DNA of 64,000 bases from Thalassobius sp047123305 (GTDB taxonomy: Bacteria; Pseudomonadota; Alphaproteobacteria; Rhodobacterales; Rhodobacteraceae), in contig NZ_CP138918.1 of assembly GCF_047123305.1 (NCBI RefSeq), positions 186,001-250,000 on the forward strand, read 5' to 3'. Positions 41,040 to 49,659 of the stretch are shown here, one piece after another. The position numbers and the translations under genes were made by a program. Under the pieces are notes generated by a model that saw only the letters and a list, made by a program, of their open reading frames with translations, had not been told where the DNA came from and made no database searches. How positions within the stretch are numbered: the stretch's first letter is position 1; every line of letters begins with the position of its first letter.

Positions 41040-41414
41040 ATGTCCGAAATCAGACTGTCATTCAAAGAGATGTGCGCCAAGTTCGACGTGACACCTCGGA
41101 CGCTGCGTTACTATGAATACATCGAGTTGCTGCAACCGGAACGGCAGGGCCGCTCGCGGTTCTATGGCGCGCGCGAAGTGGCGCGGATGACGCTTATTCT
41201 ACGGGGCCGCAAGTTTGGCTTTCCACTGGAGGAAATGCGCCAGTGGCTGCTGATCCGCGACAATGATGGCGATGTTGCGCAGCAGAAGGCCTGGGTGACG
41301 ATGGCTGCCAATCAGCTGGCCCAGCTGGCCGAACAGCGTCAGCAGATCGACGAAGCGATGGCAGAGCTGCAAGAGCTGCATGACATCACCGTTGAGACGC
41401 TGAAAAAGGGGTGA
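41040..41414 (+). CDS. MerR-family transcriptional regulator
   Basis: A 124-residue MerR-type activator or repressor. The helix-turn-helix with its wing is FKEMCAKFDVTPRTLRYYEY followed by QGRSRFYGAREVARMTLILRGR, then a short effector-domain helix ending in a coiled coil (AQLAEQRQQIDEAMAELQEL). ATG 41040 has AAGGGAG upstream. It has no cysteines suggesting metal binding. A paralogue follows at 41664; both precede the acyl-CoA dehydrogenase gene, so a role in acyl-CoA metabolism is likely. Confidence 0.9.
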   Translation: MSEIRLSFKEMCAKFDVTPRTLRYYEYIELLQPERQGRSRFYGAREVARMTLILRGRKFGFPLEEMRQWLLIRDNDGDVAQQKAWVTMAANQLAQLAEQRQQIDEAMAELQELHDITVETLKKG

Positions 41415-41498
41415 TTCCCCTGCTGGGACCGTCAAAAGCCTAACAAATTAACGAAATCTGTAGGAAAACGGCGTCCAATTCGGGCGCCGAAGTGCTTT

Positions 41499-41511
41499 TG
41501 ACGGAGCGTCA
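41499..41511. promoter_or_regulatory. TGACG-GAG-CGTCA dyad
   Basis: A perfect 5-bp inverted repeat with a 3-base centre in the gap between the two MerR genes. It uses the same TGACG half as the longer dyad at 41563-41592. Confidence 0.45.
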
Positions 41512-41562
41512 CTTTATGTGTCAAAAAGATTACCTTGATTGATCCAACGTCAACCAACATAG

Positions 41563-41592
41563 TGACGTAACGTACCAATTACGTAAACGTCA
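41563..41592. promoter_or_regulatory. Extended TGACGT...ACGTCA dyad, likely MerR operator
   Basis: TGACGTAACGTA and, after CCAAT, TACGTAAACGTCA form a long dyad of 12-13 bases per arm with one inserted base. It lies about 72 bases before the start of the second MerR gene. MerR-type regulators of acyl-CoA degradation (LiuR-like) use ACGT-rich palindromes, so this is a plausible target of one or both MerR proteins. Confidence 0.6.
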
Positions 41593-41663
41593 ATCCGTGT
41601 AGTAGCCATGTCGACAGAGGCTTCACCCTGTCTTCAGAGGCCACCCATCGAAAGCGTGAAAAG

Positions 41664-42068
41664 ATGACTGAAGAAGACACAATGACCATCCGCGAAATGT
41701 GTGACGCATTTCAGGTAACCCCCCGCACCCTGCGTTTCTATGAGGCGAAGGAACTGCTGTTTCCGATCCGTGAGGGTCAGAAACGTCTGTTCACCAAAAG
41801 CGACCGGGCCCGCCTGAAGCTGATCCTACGCGGCAAGCGTTTCGGCTTCTCCCTGGAGGAGATCCGCCAGCTTCTGGACCTCTATGACATGGGCGACGCC
41901 CAGCTGACCCAGCTGAGCCGCACCTATGAAGTGGCCCAGGACCGGCTGAACGACATGATCCGCCAGCGGGACGAGCTGAACGAAGCCATCGACGAATTGA
42001 AAGAACAGATGAAGTGGGGCGCTGAGATGATCACCTCGCTTCAGGAGCAAAAGAACGCCGCCGAGTAA
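41664..42068 (+). CDS. MerR-family transcriptional regulator (second copy)
   Basis: A 134-residue MerR protein, similar to the one at 41040. The DNA-binding region is IREMCDAFQVTPRTLRFYEA and REGQKRLFTKSDRARLKLIL, followed by FGFSLEEIRQLLDLYDMGD and a coiled-coil tail. It stands 31 bases before the acyl-CoA dehydrogenase gene, probably in the same transcript. The promoter region upstream has two TGACG-type dyads. Its ligand is likely an acyl-CoA. Confidence 0.92.
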   Translation: MTEEDTMTIREMCDAFQVTPRTLRFYEAKELLFPIREGQKRLFTKSDRARLKLILRGKRFGFSLEEIRQLLDLYDMGDAQLTQLSRTYEVAQDRLNDMIRQRDELNEAIDELKEQMKWGAEMITSLQEQKNAAE

Positions 42069-42098
42069 TCCTCTGCGGCCCACGTTTGGGAGAGAGAC

Positions 42099-43877
42099 AT
42101 GCCGAGCTATACCGCCCCTACCAAGGACCTGCAGTTTGTCCTGCACGACCTGCTGAAAGTCAGCCAGTCAGAGATCCCCGGCTACGCCGATCTGGAGGCC
42201 GATTTCACCTCCGCCGTGCTGGAAGAAGCTGGCAAGATCACCTCTGAGGTGCTGGCCCCGCTGAACGTGGTGGGCGACAAGGAAGGCTGCTCTCTGGACA
42301 ACGGTGTTGTGCGGGTGCCCAACGGTTTTCAAGAGGCATTCGATCAGGTCCGCGAAGGGGGCTGGACCGGTCTGGACATGCCCGAAGAATTTGGCGGTCA
42401 GGGCCTGCCCTATGTGATGGGCACCGCGGTTGGTGAAATGTTCTCGGCCTCAAACCAGGCGTTTACCATGTATCAGGGTCTGACCCACGGCGCCGCCTCG
42501 GCCATTCTGGCCCACGGCACTGACCAGCAAAAAGAAACCTATCTGCCCAACATGGTCAGCTGTGAATGGACCGGCACCATGAACCTGACCGAACCGCATT
42601 GCGGCACCGATCTGGGCCTGATGCGTACCAAGGCAGAACCGCAGGACGACGGCTCGTTCAAAATCTCCGGCCAGAAGATCTTCATCTCAGCAGGCGAACA
42701 TGAAATGGCCTCCAACATCATCCACCTGGTGCTGGCCAAGATCCCCGGCGGCCCCGACGGCATCAAAGGTGTGTCGCTGTTCATCGTGCCCAAGTTCATG
42801 GTCAACGAAGACGGCTCGCTTGGCGCACGCAACGGCGTCAGCTGTGGCGCCTTGGAAGAAAAGATGGGCATCCACGGCAACTCGACCTGTGTGATGAACT
42901 ATGATGAGGCCACCGGCTACCTGCTGGGCACCGAACACAAGGGCATGCGCGCCATGTTCACCATGATGAACGAGGCCCGTCTGGGCGTTGGCATGCAGGG
43001 CATGGCGCAGGCCGAAGCCGCCTATCAGAACGCACTGATCTACGCCAAGGACCGCCTGCAGGGCCGTGACGTGACCGGTGTGAAAAACCCCGAAGGCCCG
43101 GCCGATCCGCTGATCGTGCACCCCGACATCCGCCGCAACCTGATGGATCAGAAAAGCTTTGTTGAGGGTGGTCGTGCCTTCTTGCTGTGGGGCGCGATGA
43201 TGATCGACAAGGCGCACCGTGACGGTGACAAAGACGCCGATGGGCTGATCTCGCTGCTGACCCCGGTGATCAAAGGCTTCCTCACCGATGAGGGCTACGA
43301 CATGACCGTGCAGGCCCAGCAGGTCTACGGTGGTCACGGCTATATCGAAGAATGGGGCATGTCCCAGTTCACCCGCGACGCCCGTATCGCCATGATCTAC
43401 GAAGGCGCCAACGGTGTTCAGGCGCTGGATCTGGTCGGCCGTAAACTGGCCCAGGACGGCGGCAAACACGTCATGGCTTTCTTTGATCTGGTCAAAACCT
43501 TCCTCAAAGACAACGCCGAAAACGAAGCCCTGAAGGCAGACTTCCTGGACCCGCTGAAAGCGGCCTCCAAGGATCTGCAGGCGGCGGGCATGTTCTTCAT
43601 GCAGAACGGTATGAAAAACCCCAACGCGGCGCTGTCTGGGTCTTATGATTTCATGCACCTCTTTGGTCATGTCTGCCTCGGCCTGATGTGGGCGCAGATG
43701 GCCAAAGCCGCACAGGAAGCACTGGACGGCGGCGCCTCGGACAGGGCGTTTTATGAAACCAAACTGGCCACCGGTCGCTACTACATGGCGCGCCGCCTGC
43801 CGGCGACCGCCATGCACCTGGCGCGCATCAACACCGGTGCCGACACGGTGATGGCGTTGGACGCCGAACAGTTCTGA
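42099..43877 (+). CDS. Acyl-CoA dehydrogenase, DmdC-like large subfamily
   Basis: A 592-residue FAD enzyme that introduces a double bond into an acyl-CoA. It belongs to the long subfamily with an extra C-terminal domain, which includes DmdC (3-methylmercaptopropionyl-CoA dehydrogenase) of Roseobacters. Recognised parts are the N-terminal extension, TEPHCGTDLGLMRTKA, FIVPKFMV, MNEARLGVGMQG, QVYGGHGYIEEWGMSQF and the catalytic base Glu435 in IYEGANGVQALDL. Roseobacters carry several paralogues, so DmdC function versus ordinary fatty acid oxidation cannot be decided here; the fadA and fadB genes downstream favour the latter. GAGAGA precedes the ATG. Confidence 0.9.
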   Translation: MPSYTAPTKDLQFVLHDLLKVSQSEIPGYADLEADFTSAVLEEAGKITSEVLAPLNVVGDKEGCSLDNGVVRVPNGFQEAFDQVREGGWTGLDMPEEFGGQGLPYVMGTAVGEMFSASNQAFTMYQGLTHGAASAILAHGTDQQKETYLPNMVSCEWTGTMNLTEPHCGTDLGLMRTKAEPQDDGSFKISGQKIFISAGEHEMASNIIHLVLAKIPGGPDGIKGVSLFIVPKFMVNEDGSLGARNGVSCGALEEKMGIHGNSTCVMNYDEATGYLLGTEHKGMRAMFTMMNEARLGVGMQGMAQAEAAYQNALIYAKDRLQGRDVTGVKNPEGPADPLIVHPDIRRNLMDQKSFVEGGRAFLLWGAMMIDKAHRDGDKDADGLISLLTPVIKGFLTDEGYDMTVQAQQVYGGHGYIEEWGMSQFTRDARIAMIYEGANGVQALDLVGRKLAQDGGKHVMAFFDLVKTFLKDNAENEALKADFLDPLKAASKDLQAAGMFFMQNGMKNPNAALSGSYDFMHLFGHVCLGLMWAQMAKAAQEALDGGASDRAFYETKLATGRYYMARRLPATAMHLARINTGADTVMALDAEQF

Positions 43878-43938
43878 ACACAGAGCAAGGGTGGGCCCAG
43901 CGGCCCACCCACCCCTTTTGCAGGTTTTGGGAGGAACC

Positions 43939-44151
43939 ATGCCAAAACGGTTTCGTCTGACCCGCCGCATGCCCATCGCGATGACCGAAGACGCCTACCG
44001 GCGCCTGAAGAAGTTCGCTGGGGAGGCTGGGCTGGACGAAGGTGAGGCGATTTCCTTCCTGTTTGAAAACCTCGACGGGGTGATCGATGAGGAAAACTTC
44101 GGCCATAAACTGCGGCTGTTCAACGCCACTTTGGATGCCCGCAAACGCTAA
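43939..44151 (+). CDS. Small conserved basic protein, possibly ribbon-helix-helix
   Basis: A 70-residue protein starting MPKRFRLTRRMPIAM, with GGGAGG directly upstream of ATG 43939. It is basic at the N-terminus and then helical (EDAYRRLKKFAGEAGLDEG, ISFLFENLDGVI). A short strand followed by two helices would fit a ribbon-helix-helix DNA-binding protein, but no motif is conclusive. It lies 61 bases after the acyl-CoA dehydrogenase gene and may be in the same operon. Function unknown. Confidence 0.65.
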   Translation: MPKRFRLTRRMPIAMTEDAYRRLKKFAGEAGLDEGEAISFLFENLDGVIDEENFGHKLRLFNATLDARKR

Positions 44152-44189
44152 ATCCGCTGCGGCAGCGCGGGGGAAAATGACGGGAGAAT

Positions 44190-44211
44190 GAGTATTTTTG
44201 GCAAGATGAAA
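44190..44211 (+). repeat. Dispersed GAGTATTT repeat, copy 2
   Basis: A 22-base element beginning GAGTATTTTTGGCAAG and ending ATGAAA. It is matched exactly, in inverted orientation, by the copy at 44363-44384, 151 bases away. Confidence 0.75.
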
Positions 44212-44362
44212 TAAGGGCGCGGCGCCCCGGCCGCACAGGTCCGACATCGGAGAGCGTGGCGCGGGGTTTCACCTTGCACGCCCATCGCCTCTCCAGGCTG
44301 TGACGCGCGGTCAGACTAGCCGGTTGTGCTTATCAGTGCGTTAATCAGGCAAAGCCAGCGGC

Positions 44363-44384
44363 TTTCATCTTGCCAAAAATACTC
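44363..44384 (-). repeat. Dispersed GAGTATTT repeat, copy 3
   Basis: Exact reverse complement of the element at 44190-44211. Together they could close a large loop in RNA or in single-stranded DNA around the 151 bases between them. Confidence 0.75.
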
Positions 44385-44428
44385 AAAACACGACGCAGCC
44401 TCAGGCCGCGCGGTTCGGGAGGAAGACC

Positions 44429-45064
44429 ATGACCATCAAACTGCATTGCTTCGGCGAAAGCGGCAATTCCTACAAGGCAGCCCTGGCGCTGCAGCTCTCT
44501 GGCCTCGACTGGGAGCCGGTGTTTGTTGATTTCTTCAACGGCGCTGCGCGCCAGCCGGAGTATCTGGAAAACGTCAACGCCATGGGCGAAGCACCGGTTC
44601 TGGTGGACGGCGACGTAAAGCTCAGCCAATCCGGTGTGATACAGCAGTACATCACCGACAAAAGCGGCAAATTCGGAGGCAGCGACGCCGAGAAATACGA
44701 TGTGCTGCGCTGGGTACTGTGGGACAATCACAAATTGTCCAGCCAGGCCGGCATGACCCGTTTCCTGATGAACTTCCTGCCCGAGGACAAACGTCCACAG
44801 CAGGTGATCCCCTTCATGCAGGGCCGCCTGAAAGCCGCCTATGCGGTGCTGAACAAACATCTGGAAGGGCGCGACTGGATCGTGGGCAGCGGCATCACCA
44901 ACGCCGACATTTCCTGCTGCGGTTACCTCTACTACCCCGAGCCCTTCGGGTTTGACCGCAACGAGTGGTCCAACATCGACCGTTGGCTCGACAATATCTC
45001 CAGCCTTGAGGGCTGGAAGCCCCCCTATGACCTGATGCCCGGCCATCCCTCGGACCGGGCCTAA
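44429..45064 (+). CDS. Glutathione S-transferase family protein
   Basis: A 211-residue GST-fold protein. The N-terminal thioredoxin-like domain has the catalytic-serine-type start LHCFGESGNSYKAALAL and the cis-proline turn GEAPVLVDGDVKLSQSGVI, with the Gln-Ser pair that contacts glutathione; the C-terminal helical domain contains GSGITNADISCCGYLYY, the usual N-capping box. It sits between the acyl-CoA dehydrogenase and thiolase genes, 36 bases before the latter. It may detoxify or isomerise an unsaturated acyl intermediate; this is inference from context. Confidence 0.9.
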   Translation: MTIKLHCFGESGNSYKAALALQLSGLDWEPVFVDFFNGAARQPEYLENVNAMGEAPVLVDGDVKLSQSGVIQQYITDKSGKFGGSDAEKYDVLRWVLWDNHKLSSQAGMTRFLMNFLPEDKRPQQVIPFMQGRLKAAYAVLNKHLEGRDWIVGSGITNADISCCGYLYYPEPFGFDRNEWSNIDRWLDNISSLEGWKPPYDLMPGHPSDRA

Positions 45065-45099
45065 GCCGCAACCTGATTTCACACAGGAGAAGACAAGCG

Positions 45100-46311
45100 A
45101 TGAAAGATGTCTTTATCTACGACGCGCTGCGCACCCCGCGTGGCAAGGGCCGCAAGGATGGCTCACTGCATGAGGTGACCGCCTCGCGCCTTTCGGCCAA
45201 TGTGCTGAACGCTCTGAAGGAGCGTAACAATCTGGAGGGTCACGCCGTTGAGGATGTGATCTGGGGCAATGCCACCCAGGTGATGGAACAGGGCGCCTGC
45301 CTGGCGCGGACCGCGGTTCTGGCCTCGGATCTGGACGAGCGTATTCCCGGCCTGTCGATCAACCGCTTCTGCGCCTCGGGCATGGAGGCAGTGAACCTTG
45401 CCGCCAACCAGATCGCCGGTGGCGCAGGCGATGGCTACATCGCCGGTGGTGTTGAGATGATGAGCCGCGTGCCGATGGGCAGCGACGGCGCGGCGGTGGC
45501 GGCGGATCCTTCTGTCGCGATGGAAACCTACTTTGTGCCGCAGGGCATTTCGGCCGATATCATTGCCACCGAATATGGCTTCACCCGCGATCAGGCCGAC
45601 GCATTGGCCGTTGAATCGCAGCGCCGCGCCGCCGAGGCGATGGCGGATGGCCGTTTCGACAAATCGGTGATTGCGGTCAAAGACGTGAACGGTCTGACCA
45701 TCCTGGACCGCGACGAATACCCTCGTCCCGGCACCGACATGCAGGGCCTTGGCGCGCTGAAGCCGGCGTTTAAGGATCTGGGGGAAGTGATGCCCGGTTT
45801 CGACAAGGTGGCGCTGCTGAAATACCCGCATCTGGAAAAGATCAACCACATCCACCACGCCGGCAACTCGTCCGGTATCGTGGACGGATCCGCAGGTGTT
45901 CTGTTGGGCAACGAGGAGTTCGGCAAGAAGTTCGGCCTGGCGCCGCGCGCCCGCATTCGTGCAACCGCCAAGATCGGCACCGATCCAACCATCATGCTGA
46001 CCGGCCCGGTCCCTGTGACCGAAAAACTGCTGGCTGACAGCGGCATGGCCATTTCGGACATCGACCTGTTTGAGGTGAACGAAGCTTTCGCTTCGGTCGT
46101 ACTGCGCTTTCAGCAGGCGTTTGATGTTGATCCGTCGCTGGTCAACGTGAACGGCGGCTCGATCGCGCTGGGTCACCCTTTGGGCGCCACCGGCGCAATC
46201 ATCATCGGCACCCTGTTGGATGAGCTGGAGCGTCAGGACAAAGAGGTTGGTCTGGCCACCCTCTGCGTGGCCTCCGGCATGGGCGCCGCCACCGTGATCG
46301 AACGTGTGTAA
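45100..46311 (+). CDS. fadA: Acetyl-CoA acyltransferase (3-ketoacyl-CoA thiolase)
   Basis: A 403-residue thiolase that cleaves 3-ketoacyl-CoA to acetyl-CoA and a shortened acyl-CoA. Catalytic residues are Cys91 (INRFCASGMEAVN), His359 (ALGHPLGATG) and Cys389 (LCVASGMG). The EVNEAFASVV block is also in place. It is followed three bases later by the NADAR gene, and then by the FadB-type gene, so the thiolase and hydratase/dehydrogenase genes are in one operon with an unrelated gene between them. The order thiolase then multifunctional enzyme is usual for this group. Confidence 0.95.
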   Translation: MKDVFIYDALRTPRGKGRKDGSLHEVTASRLSANVLNALKERNNLEGHAVEDVIWGNATQVMEQGACLARTAVLASDLDERIPGLSINRFCASGMEAVNLAANQIAGGAGDGYIAGGVEMMSRVPMGSDGAAVAADPSVAMETYFVPQGISADIIATEYGFTRDQADALAVESQRRAAEAMADGRFDKSVIAVKDVNGLTILDRDEYPRPGTDMQGLGALKPAFKDLGEVMPGFDKVALLKYPHLEKINHIHHAGNSSGIVDGSAGVLLGNEEFGKKFGLAPRARIRATAKIGTDPTIMLTGPVPVTEKLLADSGMAISDIDLFEVNEAFASVVLRFQQAFDVDPSLVNVNGGSIALGHPLGATGAIIIGTLLDELERQDKEVGLATLCVASGMGAATVIERV

Positions 46312-46314
46312 TCA

Positions 46315-46848
46315 GTGACGTCATCGCGCACATATCACTTCTTCTGGTCAGGTCCTTTCAGCCAGTGGCATCCAAGCGCCTTTGTGCTGGAGGGGCAGGA
46401 CTTCGTCACGGGGGAACAGGCCATGATGTGGAAGAAGGCAATGCTGTTCGATGACTCTGAAATTGCCGCTGCCATCCAAGAGGCGCAGGATCCCGGCAAG
46501 CAGAAAGCACTGGGCCGCAAGGTCCGCGGTTTTGATGAGGCCACATGGGACGCCCACAAGCGTCAGATCGTGACCGAAGTCAGCCGCGCCAAGTATCTGC
46601 AAAACAAGGGCCTGCGTCGCAAGCTGTTCCAAACCGCGCCAAAGAAGCTGGTCGAAGCCAGCCCGTTTGACGTGATCTGGGGCATCGGCCTGGACGCAGC
46701 GGACGCACAGAACACCACCGAAGAATATTGGCCCGGGCAAAACCTGCTGGGGCAGATCCTAACTCAGGTTCGCGAGGAACTCGCTCGCGACTTTCCGGAA
46801 GAGGCCCGCGCCTGCGCGGCCGAACCAACGGAGATCGGACATGACTGA
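46315..46848 (+). CDS. NADAR-domain protein (YbiA-like)
   Basis: A 177-residue NADAR-family protein. The pattern is HFFWSGPFSQWHPSAF at the start, EQAMMWKKAMLFDD with the conserved glutamate, RKVRGFDEATWD, and EASPFDVIWGIGL followed by TEEYWPGQNLLGQIL near the end. YbiA-type members hydrolyse N-glycosidic bonds of early riboflavin intermediates; others remove ADP-ribose from nucleic acids. It starts with GTG at 46315, three bases after fadA, and its end overlaps fadB by eight bases, so it is tightly built into a beta-oxidation operon. Why is unclear. Confidence 0.92.
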   Translation: MTSSRTYHFFWSGPFSQWHPSAFVLEGQDFVTGEQAMMWKKAMLFDDSEIAAAIQEAQDPGKQKALGRKVRGFDEATWDAHKRQIVTEVSRAKYLQNKGLRRKLFQTAPKKLVEASPFDVIWGIGLDAADAQNTTEEYWPGQNLLGQILTQVREELARDFPEEARACAAEPTEIGHD

Positions 46849-49042
46849 CTTTACCATCAACAAAGATGCCGAGGGCATCGCCACCATCACCTGGGACACT
46901 CAGGGCAAATCCATGAACGTCATGAATGAGCAGGGGTTTTATGACCTCGACGCTCTGGTGGATGACGCGCTGGCGGATGACGCCGTCAAAGGCATCATCA
47001 TCACCTCGGGCAAAGCGGGCTCTTTTGCTGGCGGCATGGACCTGAACGTGATTGCCAAAATGAAGGAAATGGCGGGCGACAGCCCGGAACAGGGCCTGTT
47101 TGACGGGCTGATGAAAATGCACGGCATCCTGCGCAAGATTGAGCGTGCCGGCATGGACCCCAAGACCAACAAAGGCGGCAAGCCTGTGGCCTGTGTGATG
47201 CCCGGCACCGCGCTTGGCATTGGCTTTGAGATCCCGCTCAGCTGCCACCGCACCTTTGTCGCCAACAACCCCAAAGCCAAGATCGGCCTGCCGGAAATCA
47301 TGGTCGGCATCTTCCCCGGCATGGGCGGCACCACCCGTCTGGTCCGCAAGCTGGGTGCCATGGGCGCCTCGCCCTACCTGCTGCAGGGCAAGCAGCTGAA
47401 CCCCGCCAAAGCCAAGTCTGCCGGTCTGGTGGATGAAGTCTGTGACGATCCGATGGCGGCGGCCCGTGAATGGGTTCTGTCTGAGCCGAAGATCGTGAAG
47501 CCCTGGGATGAAAAGGGCTACAAGATGCCTGGCGGTGCCCCCTATCACCCGGCTGGCTTCCAGACCTTTGTGGGGGCCTCCGCGATGGTCAGCGGCAACA
47601 CCCAAGGCGCCTTCCCGGCCGCCAAGGCCCTGCTCAGCGCAGTTTATGAAGGCGCATTGGTGCCCTTCGACACCGCGATCAAGATTGAGGCCCGCTGGTT
47701 TACAAACGTGCTGATGCACCCGTCGTCCTCGGCAATGATCCGGTCGCTCTTCATCAACAAGGAAGCGCTGGAAAAAGGCGCCAACCGCCCTGCCGTTGAC
47801 GATGAGACCGTCAAGAAAGTCGGCGTTCTGGGCGCAGGCATGATGGGCGCAGGCATTGCGCTGGTTTCAGCTATGGCCGGTATCGAAGTGGTGCTGATCG
47901 ACCAGAAACAAGAGGCTGCGGACAAAGGCAAAGCCTATACCGAGACCTATCTGGACAAGGGCATCAAACGCGGCAAGGTCAACGCTGAGAAGAAAGAGCA
48001 AGTGCTTGGCCTGATCACCGCGACCACCGATTATGCCGCTCTGTCCGACGCCGATCTGATCATCGAAGCCGTGTTCGAAGATGTTGGCATCAAAGCCGAG
48101 GTGACCAAAGCGGTTGAGGCTGTGATCTCGGAGGATTGCATCTTTGCCTCCAACACCTCGACCCTGCCGATCACCGGTCTGGCCAAAGCCTCCAGTCGTC
48201 CCGAGCAGTTCATCGGCATCCACTTCTTCTCTCCTGTTGAGAAGATGCTGCTGGTGGAGATCATCAAGGGCAAGGAAACCGGCGACCGCGCGGTGGCAAA
48301 ATCGCTGGATTACGTGCGCCAGATCCGCAAGACCCCGATCGTTGTGAATGACGAACGGTTCTTCTACGCCAACCGCTGCATCATCCCCTACCTGAACGAA
48401 GGCGCGCGGATGGTCACCGAAGGAGTTGCCCCGGCGCTGATCGAAAACGCCGCCCGCCAGCTGGGCTTCCCGCTGGGTCCGCTGCAGCTGATCGATGAGA
48501 CCTCGCTGGAACTGGGTGTGAAGATCTCCAAAGCCACCAAAGCGGCGATGGGCGATGCCTACCCTGCCGATATGGGGCCGGTGGATGATCTGATGTACGC
48601 CATGGTCGAAGAGGGCCGTCTGGGCCGCAAATCCGCCGCGGGTTTCTACGCCTATGACGAAAAAGGCAAACGTCAGGGTCTGTGGGAAGGCCTGGGCGAC
48701 CGTTGCCCGGTGGCGGCGGATCAGCCCTCGCTGATCGACGTGCAGCACCGTCTGATGTTTGCGCAGGTGCTGGAAGCGGTGAAATCGCTGGAAGAGGGCG
48801 TGCTGGAAGACATCCGCGAAGGCGACGTCGGCGCGATCCTCGGCTGGGGTTTTGCGCCTTGGTCCGGCGGCCCGTTCAGCTGGCTCGACATCATCGGCAC
48901 GCCCTATGCGGCAGAGCGCTGCAACGAGTTGGCCGAAGCCTATGGCGCCCGCTTCACCCCGCCTGCCCTGCTGCAGGAAATGGGCGACAAGGGACAAAGC
49001 TTCTACGGTCGGTTTGACAAGGCTGCCGCCAAAGCCGCCTGA
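46841..49042 (+). CDS. fadB: Bifunctional enoyl-CoA hydratase/3-hydroxyacyl-CoA dehydrogenase
   Basis: A 733-residue multifunctional enzyme. The N-terminal crotonase domain (to about residue 300) has the oxyanion-hole region KAGSFAGGMDL and the second part GTALGIGFEIPL, with EIMVGIFPGMGGTTRL carrying the acid residues. The dehydrogenase domain starts with the NAD loop VGVLGAGMMGAGIALV, followed by IIEAVFEDVGIK, NTSTLPIT and FIGIHFFSPVEKM, whose His is catalytic. Together these hydrate enoyl-CoA and oxidise the hydroxyacyl-CoA for the thiolase. A strong terminator at 49072 ends the operon. Confidence 0.95.
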   Translation: MTDFTINKDAEGIATITWDTQGKSMNVMNEQGFYDLDALVDDALADDAVKGIIITSGKAGSFAGGMDLNVIAKMKEMAGDSPEQGLFDGLMKMHGILRKIERAGMDPKTNKGGKPVACVMPGTALGIGFEIPLSCHRTFVANNPKAKIGLPEIMVGIFPGMGGTTRLVRKLGAMGASPYLLQGKQLNPAKAKSAGLVDEVCDDPMAAAREWVLSEPKIVKPWDEKGYKMPGGAPYHPAGFQTFVGASAMVSGNTQGAFPAAKALLSAVYEGALVPFDTAIKIEARWFTNVLMHPSSSAMIRSLFINKEALEKGANRPAVDDETVKKVGVLGAGMMGAGIALVSAMAGIEVVLIDQKQEAADKGKAYTETYLDKGIKRGKVNAEKKEQVLGLITATTDYAALSDADLIIEAVFEDVGIKAEVTKAVEAVISEDCIFASNTSTLPITGLAKASSRPEQFIGIHFFSPVEKMLLVEIIKGKETGDRAVAKSLDYVRQIRKTPIVVNDERFFYANRCIIPYLNEGARMVTEGVAPALIENAARQLGFPLGPLQLIDETSLELGVKISKATKAAMGDAYPADMGPVDDLMYAMVEEGRLGRKSAAGFYAYDEKGKRQGLWEGLGDRCPVAADQPSLIDVQHRLMFAQVLEAVKSLEEGVLEDIREGDVGAILGWGFAPWSGGPFSWLDIIGTPYAAERCNELAEAYGARFTPPALLQEMGDKGQSFYGRFDKAAAKAA

Positions 49043-49071
49043 TCCGAAACCGGATGCTTCGGAAACACCGA

Positions 49072-49098
49072 AACGCGCGCCCACCGGCGCGCGTTTTT
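49072..49098 (+). terminator. Terminator of the fadA-NADAR-fadB operon
   Basis: AACGCGCGCC, loop CACC, GGCGCGCGTT followed by TTTC. The perfect 10-bp GC-rich stem lies 29 bases after the fadB stop. Confidence 0.9.
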
Positions 49099-49295
49099 CT
49101 TTGGCACAGGCCTTGCGGCGCCTTCCCCCTTGCCCGCGTCGACAGACCATGCCACTTCTGCCCCATGTTCTTGACTGAAACCTCTCTGACGGCAGCACAG
49201 CCGTTGCGAATTACCACCCCGGCCTGACCTTTCAGGCCGGTCGTTTTTGCATCTTCAGTCACATGGGGCCAGCCCCCGAACATCGGAGGGCCCGC

Positions 49296-49636
49296 ATGCC
49301 CCAACCCCCAACCTTGCATTTCTTCTGCGGCAAGCGCTGACAGCGCATATCCTTGACCTGCTGCACTCTGGTTTCTCAGTGGTGCTCGACTTCTCGGCCA
49401 ACACCGTCGAGAGTCGCAAATGGATGCGCCAGCTGATCGATCAGTCCGGCGCGGCGCATCAATTGCATCTGTTTGACCTGTCCGATGCAGTCTGCCTGAC
49501 GCGCCTCCAGGCCCGCAATGCCAGCGGCACGCACCGTTTCACCCTGAGCGACGCCCAATTTGCCCAGCTGGCGCAACACTTCTCCCCGCCCCAAGCGGAC
49601 GAGGGTTTCAACATCCTGCGCCACTGCGGCAGGTGA
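49296..49636 (+). pseudogene. P-loop (AAA_33-type) kinase gene with internal deletion
   Basis: ATG 49296, with CGGAGG upstream, starts a frame MPQPPTLHFFCGKR that ends at a TGA at 49338. The beginning is the Walker A strand of AAA_33 kinases, but the glycine-rich loop is cut off after Gly-Lys. In a shifted frame the sequence continues at once with LTAHILDLLHSGFSVVLDF, DFSANTVESRKWM and FDLSDAVCLTRLQARN, the later half of the same family. About 50-60 residues that should hold the loop and following helices are missing at the junction near 49330-49340. The remainder cannot bind ATP, so this is a deletion pseudogene. Confidence 0.75.
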
Positions 49637-49659
49637 ACCGCTCCGGGGGCCACAGCCCC

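Noticed and set aside
42099..43877. Naming the acyl-CoA dehydrogenase dmdC outright
   Set aside because: Roseobacters carry several paralogues of this subfamily, and the neighbours here are ordinary beta-oxidation genes, so substrate cannot be settled from sequence.
42687..43976. Long antisense frames opposite the acyl-CoA dehydrogenase, and likewise opposite fadB (47867-49198) and nrdE (17661-18863)
   Set aside because: Each covers a gene with strong motifs and has an unusual His/Val/Gly-rich composition typical of reverse-frame translation.
44190..44384. The exact inverted pair as ends of an insertion sequence
   Set aside because: The 151 bases between them encode no transposase and there is no target duplication; the same element occurs singly elsewhere.
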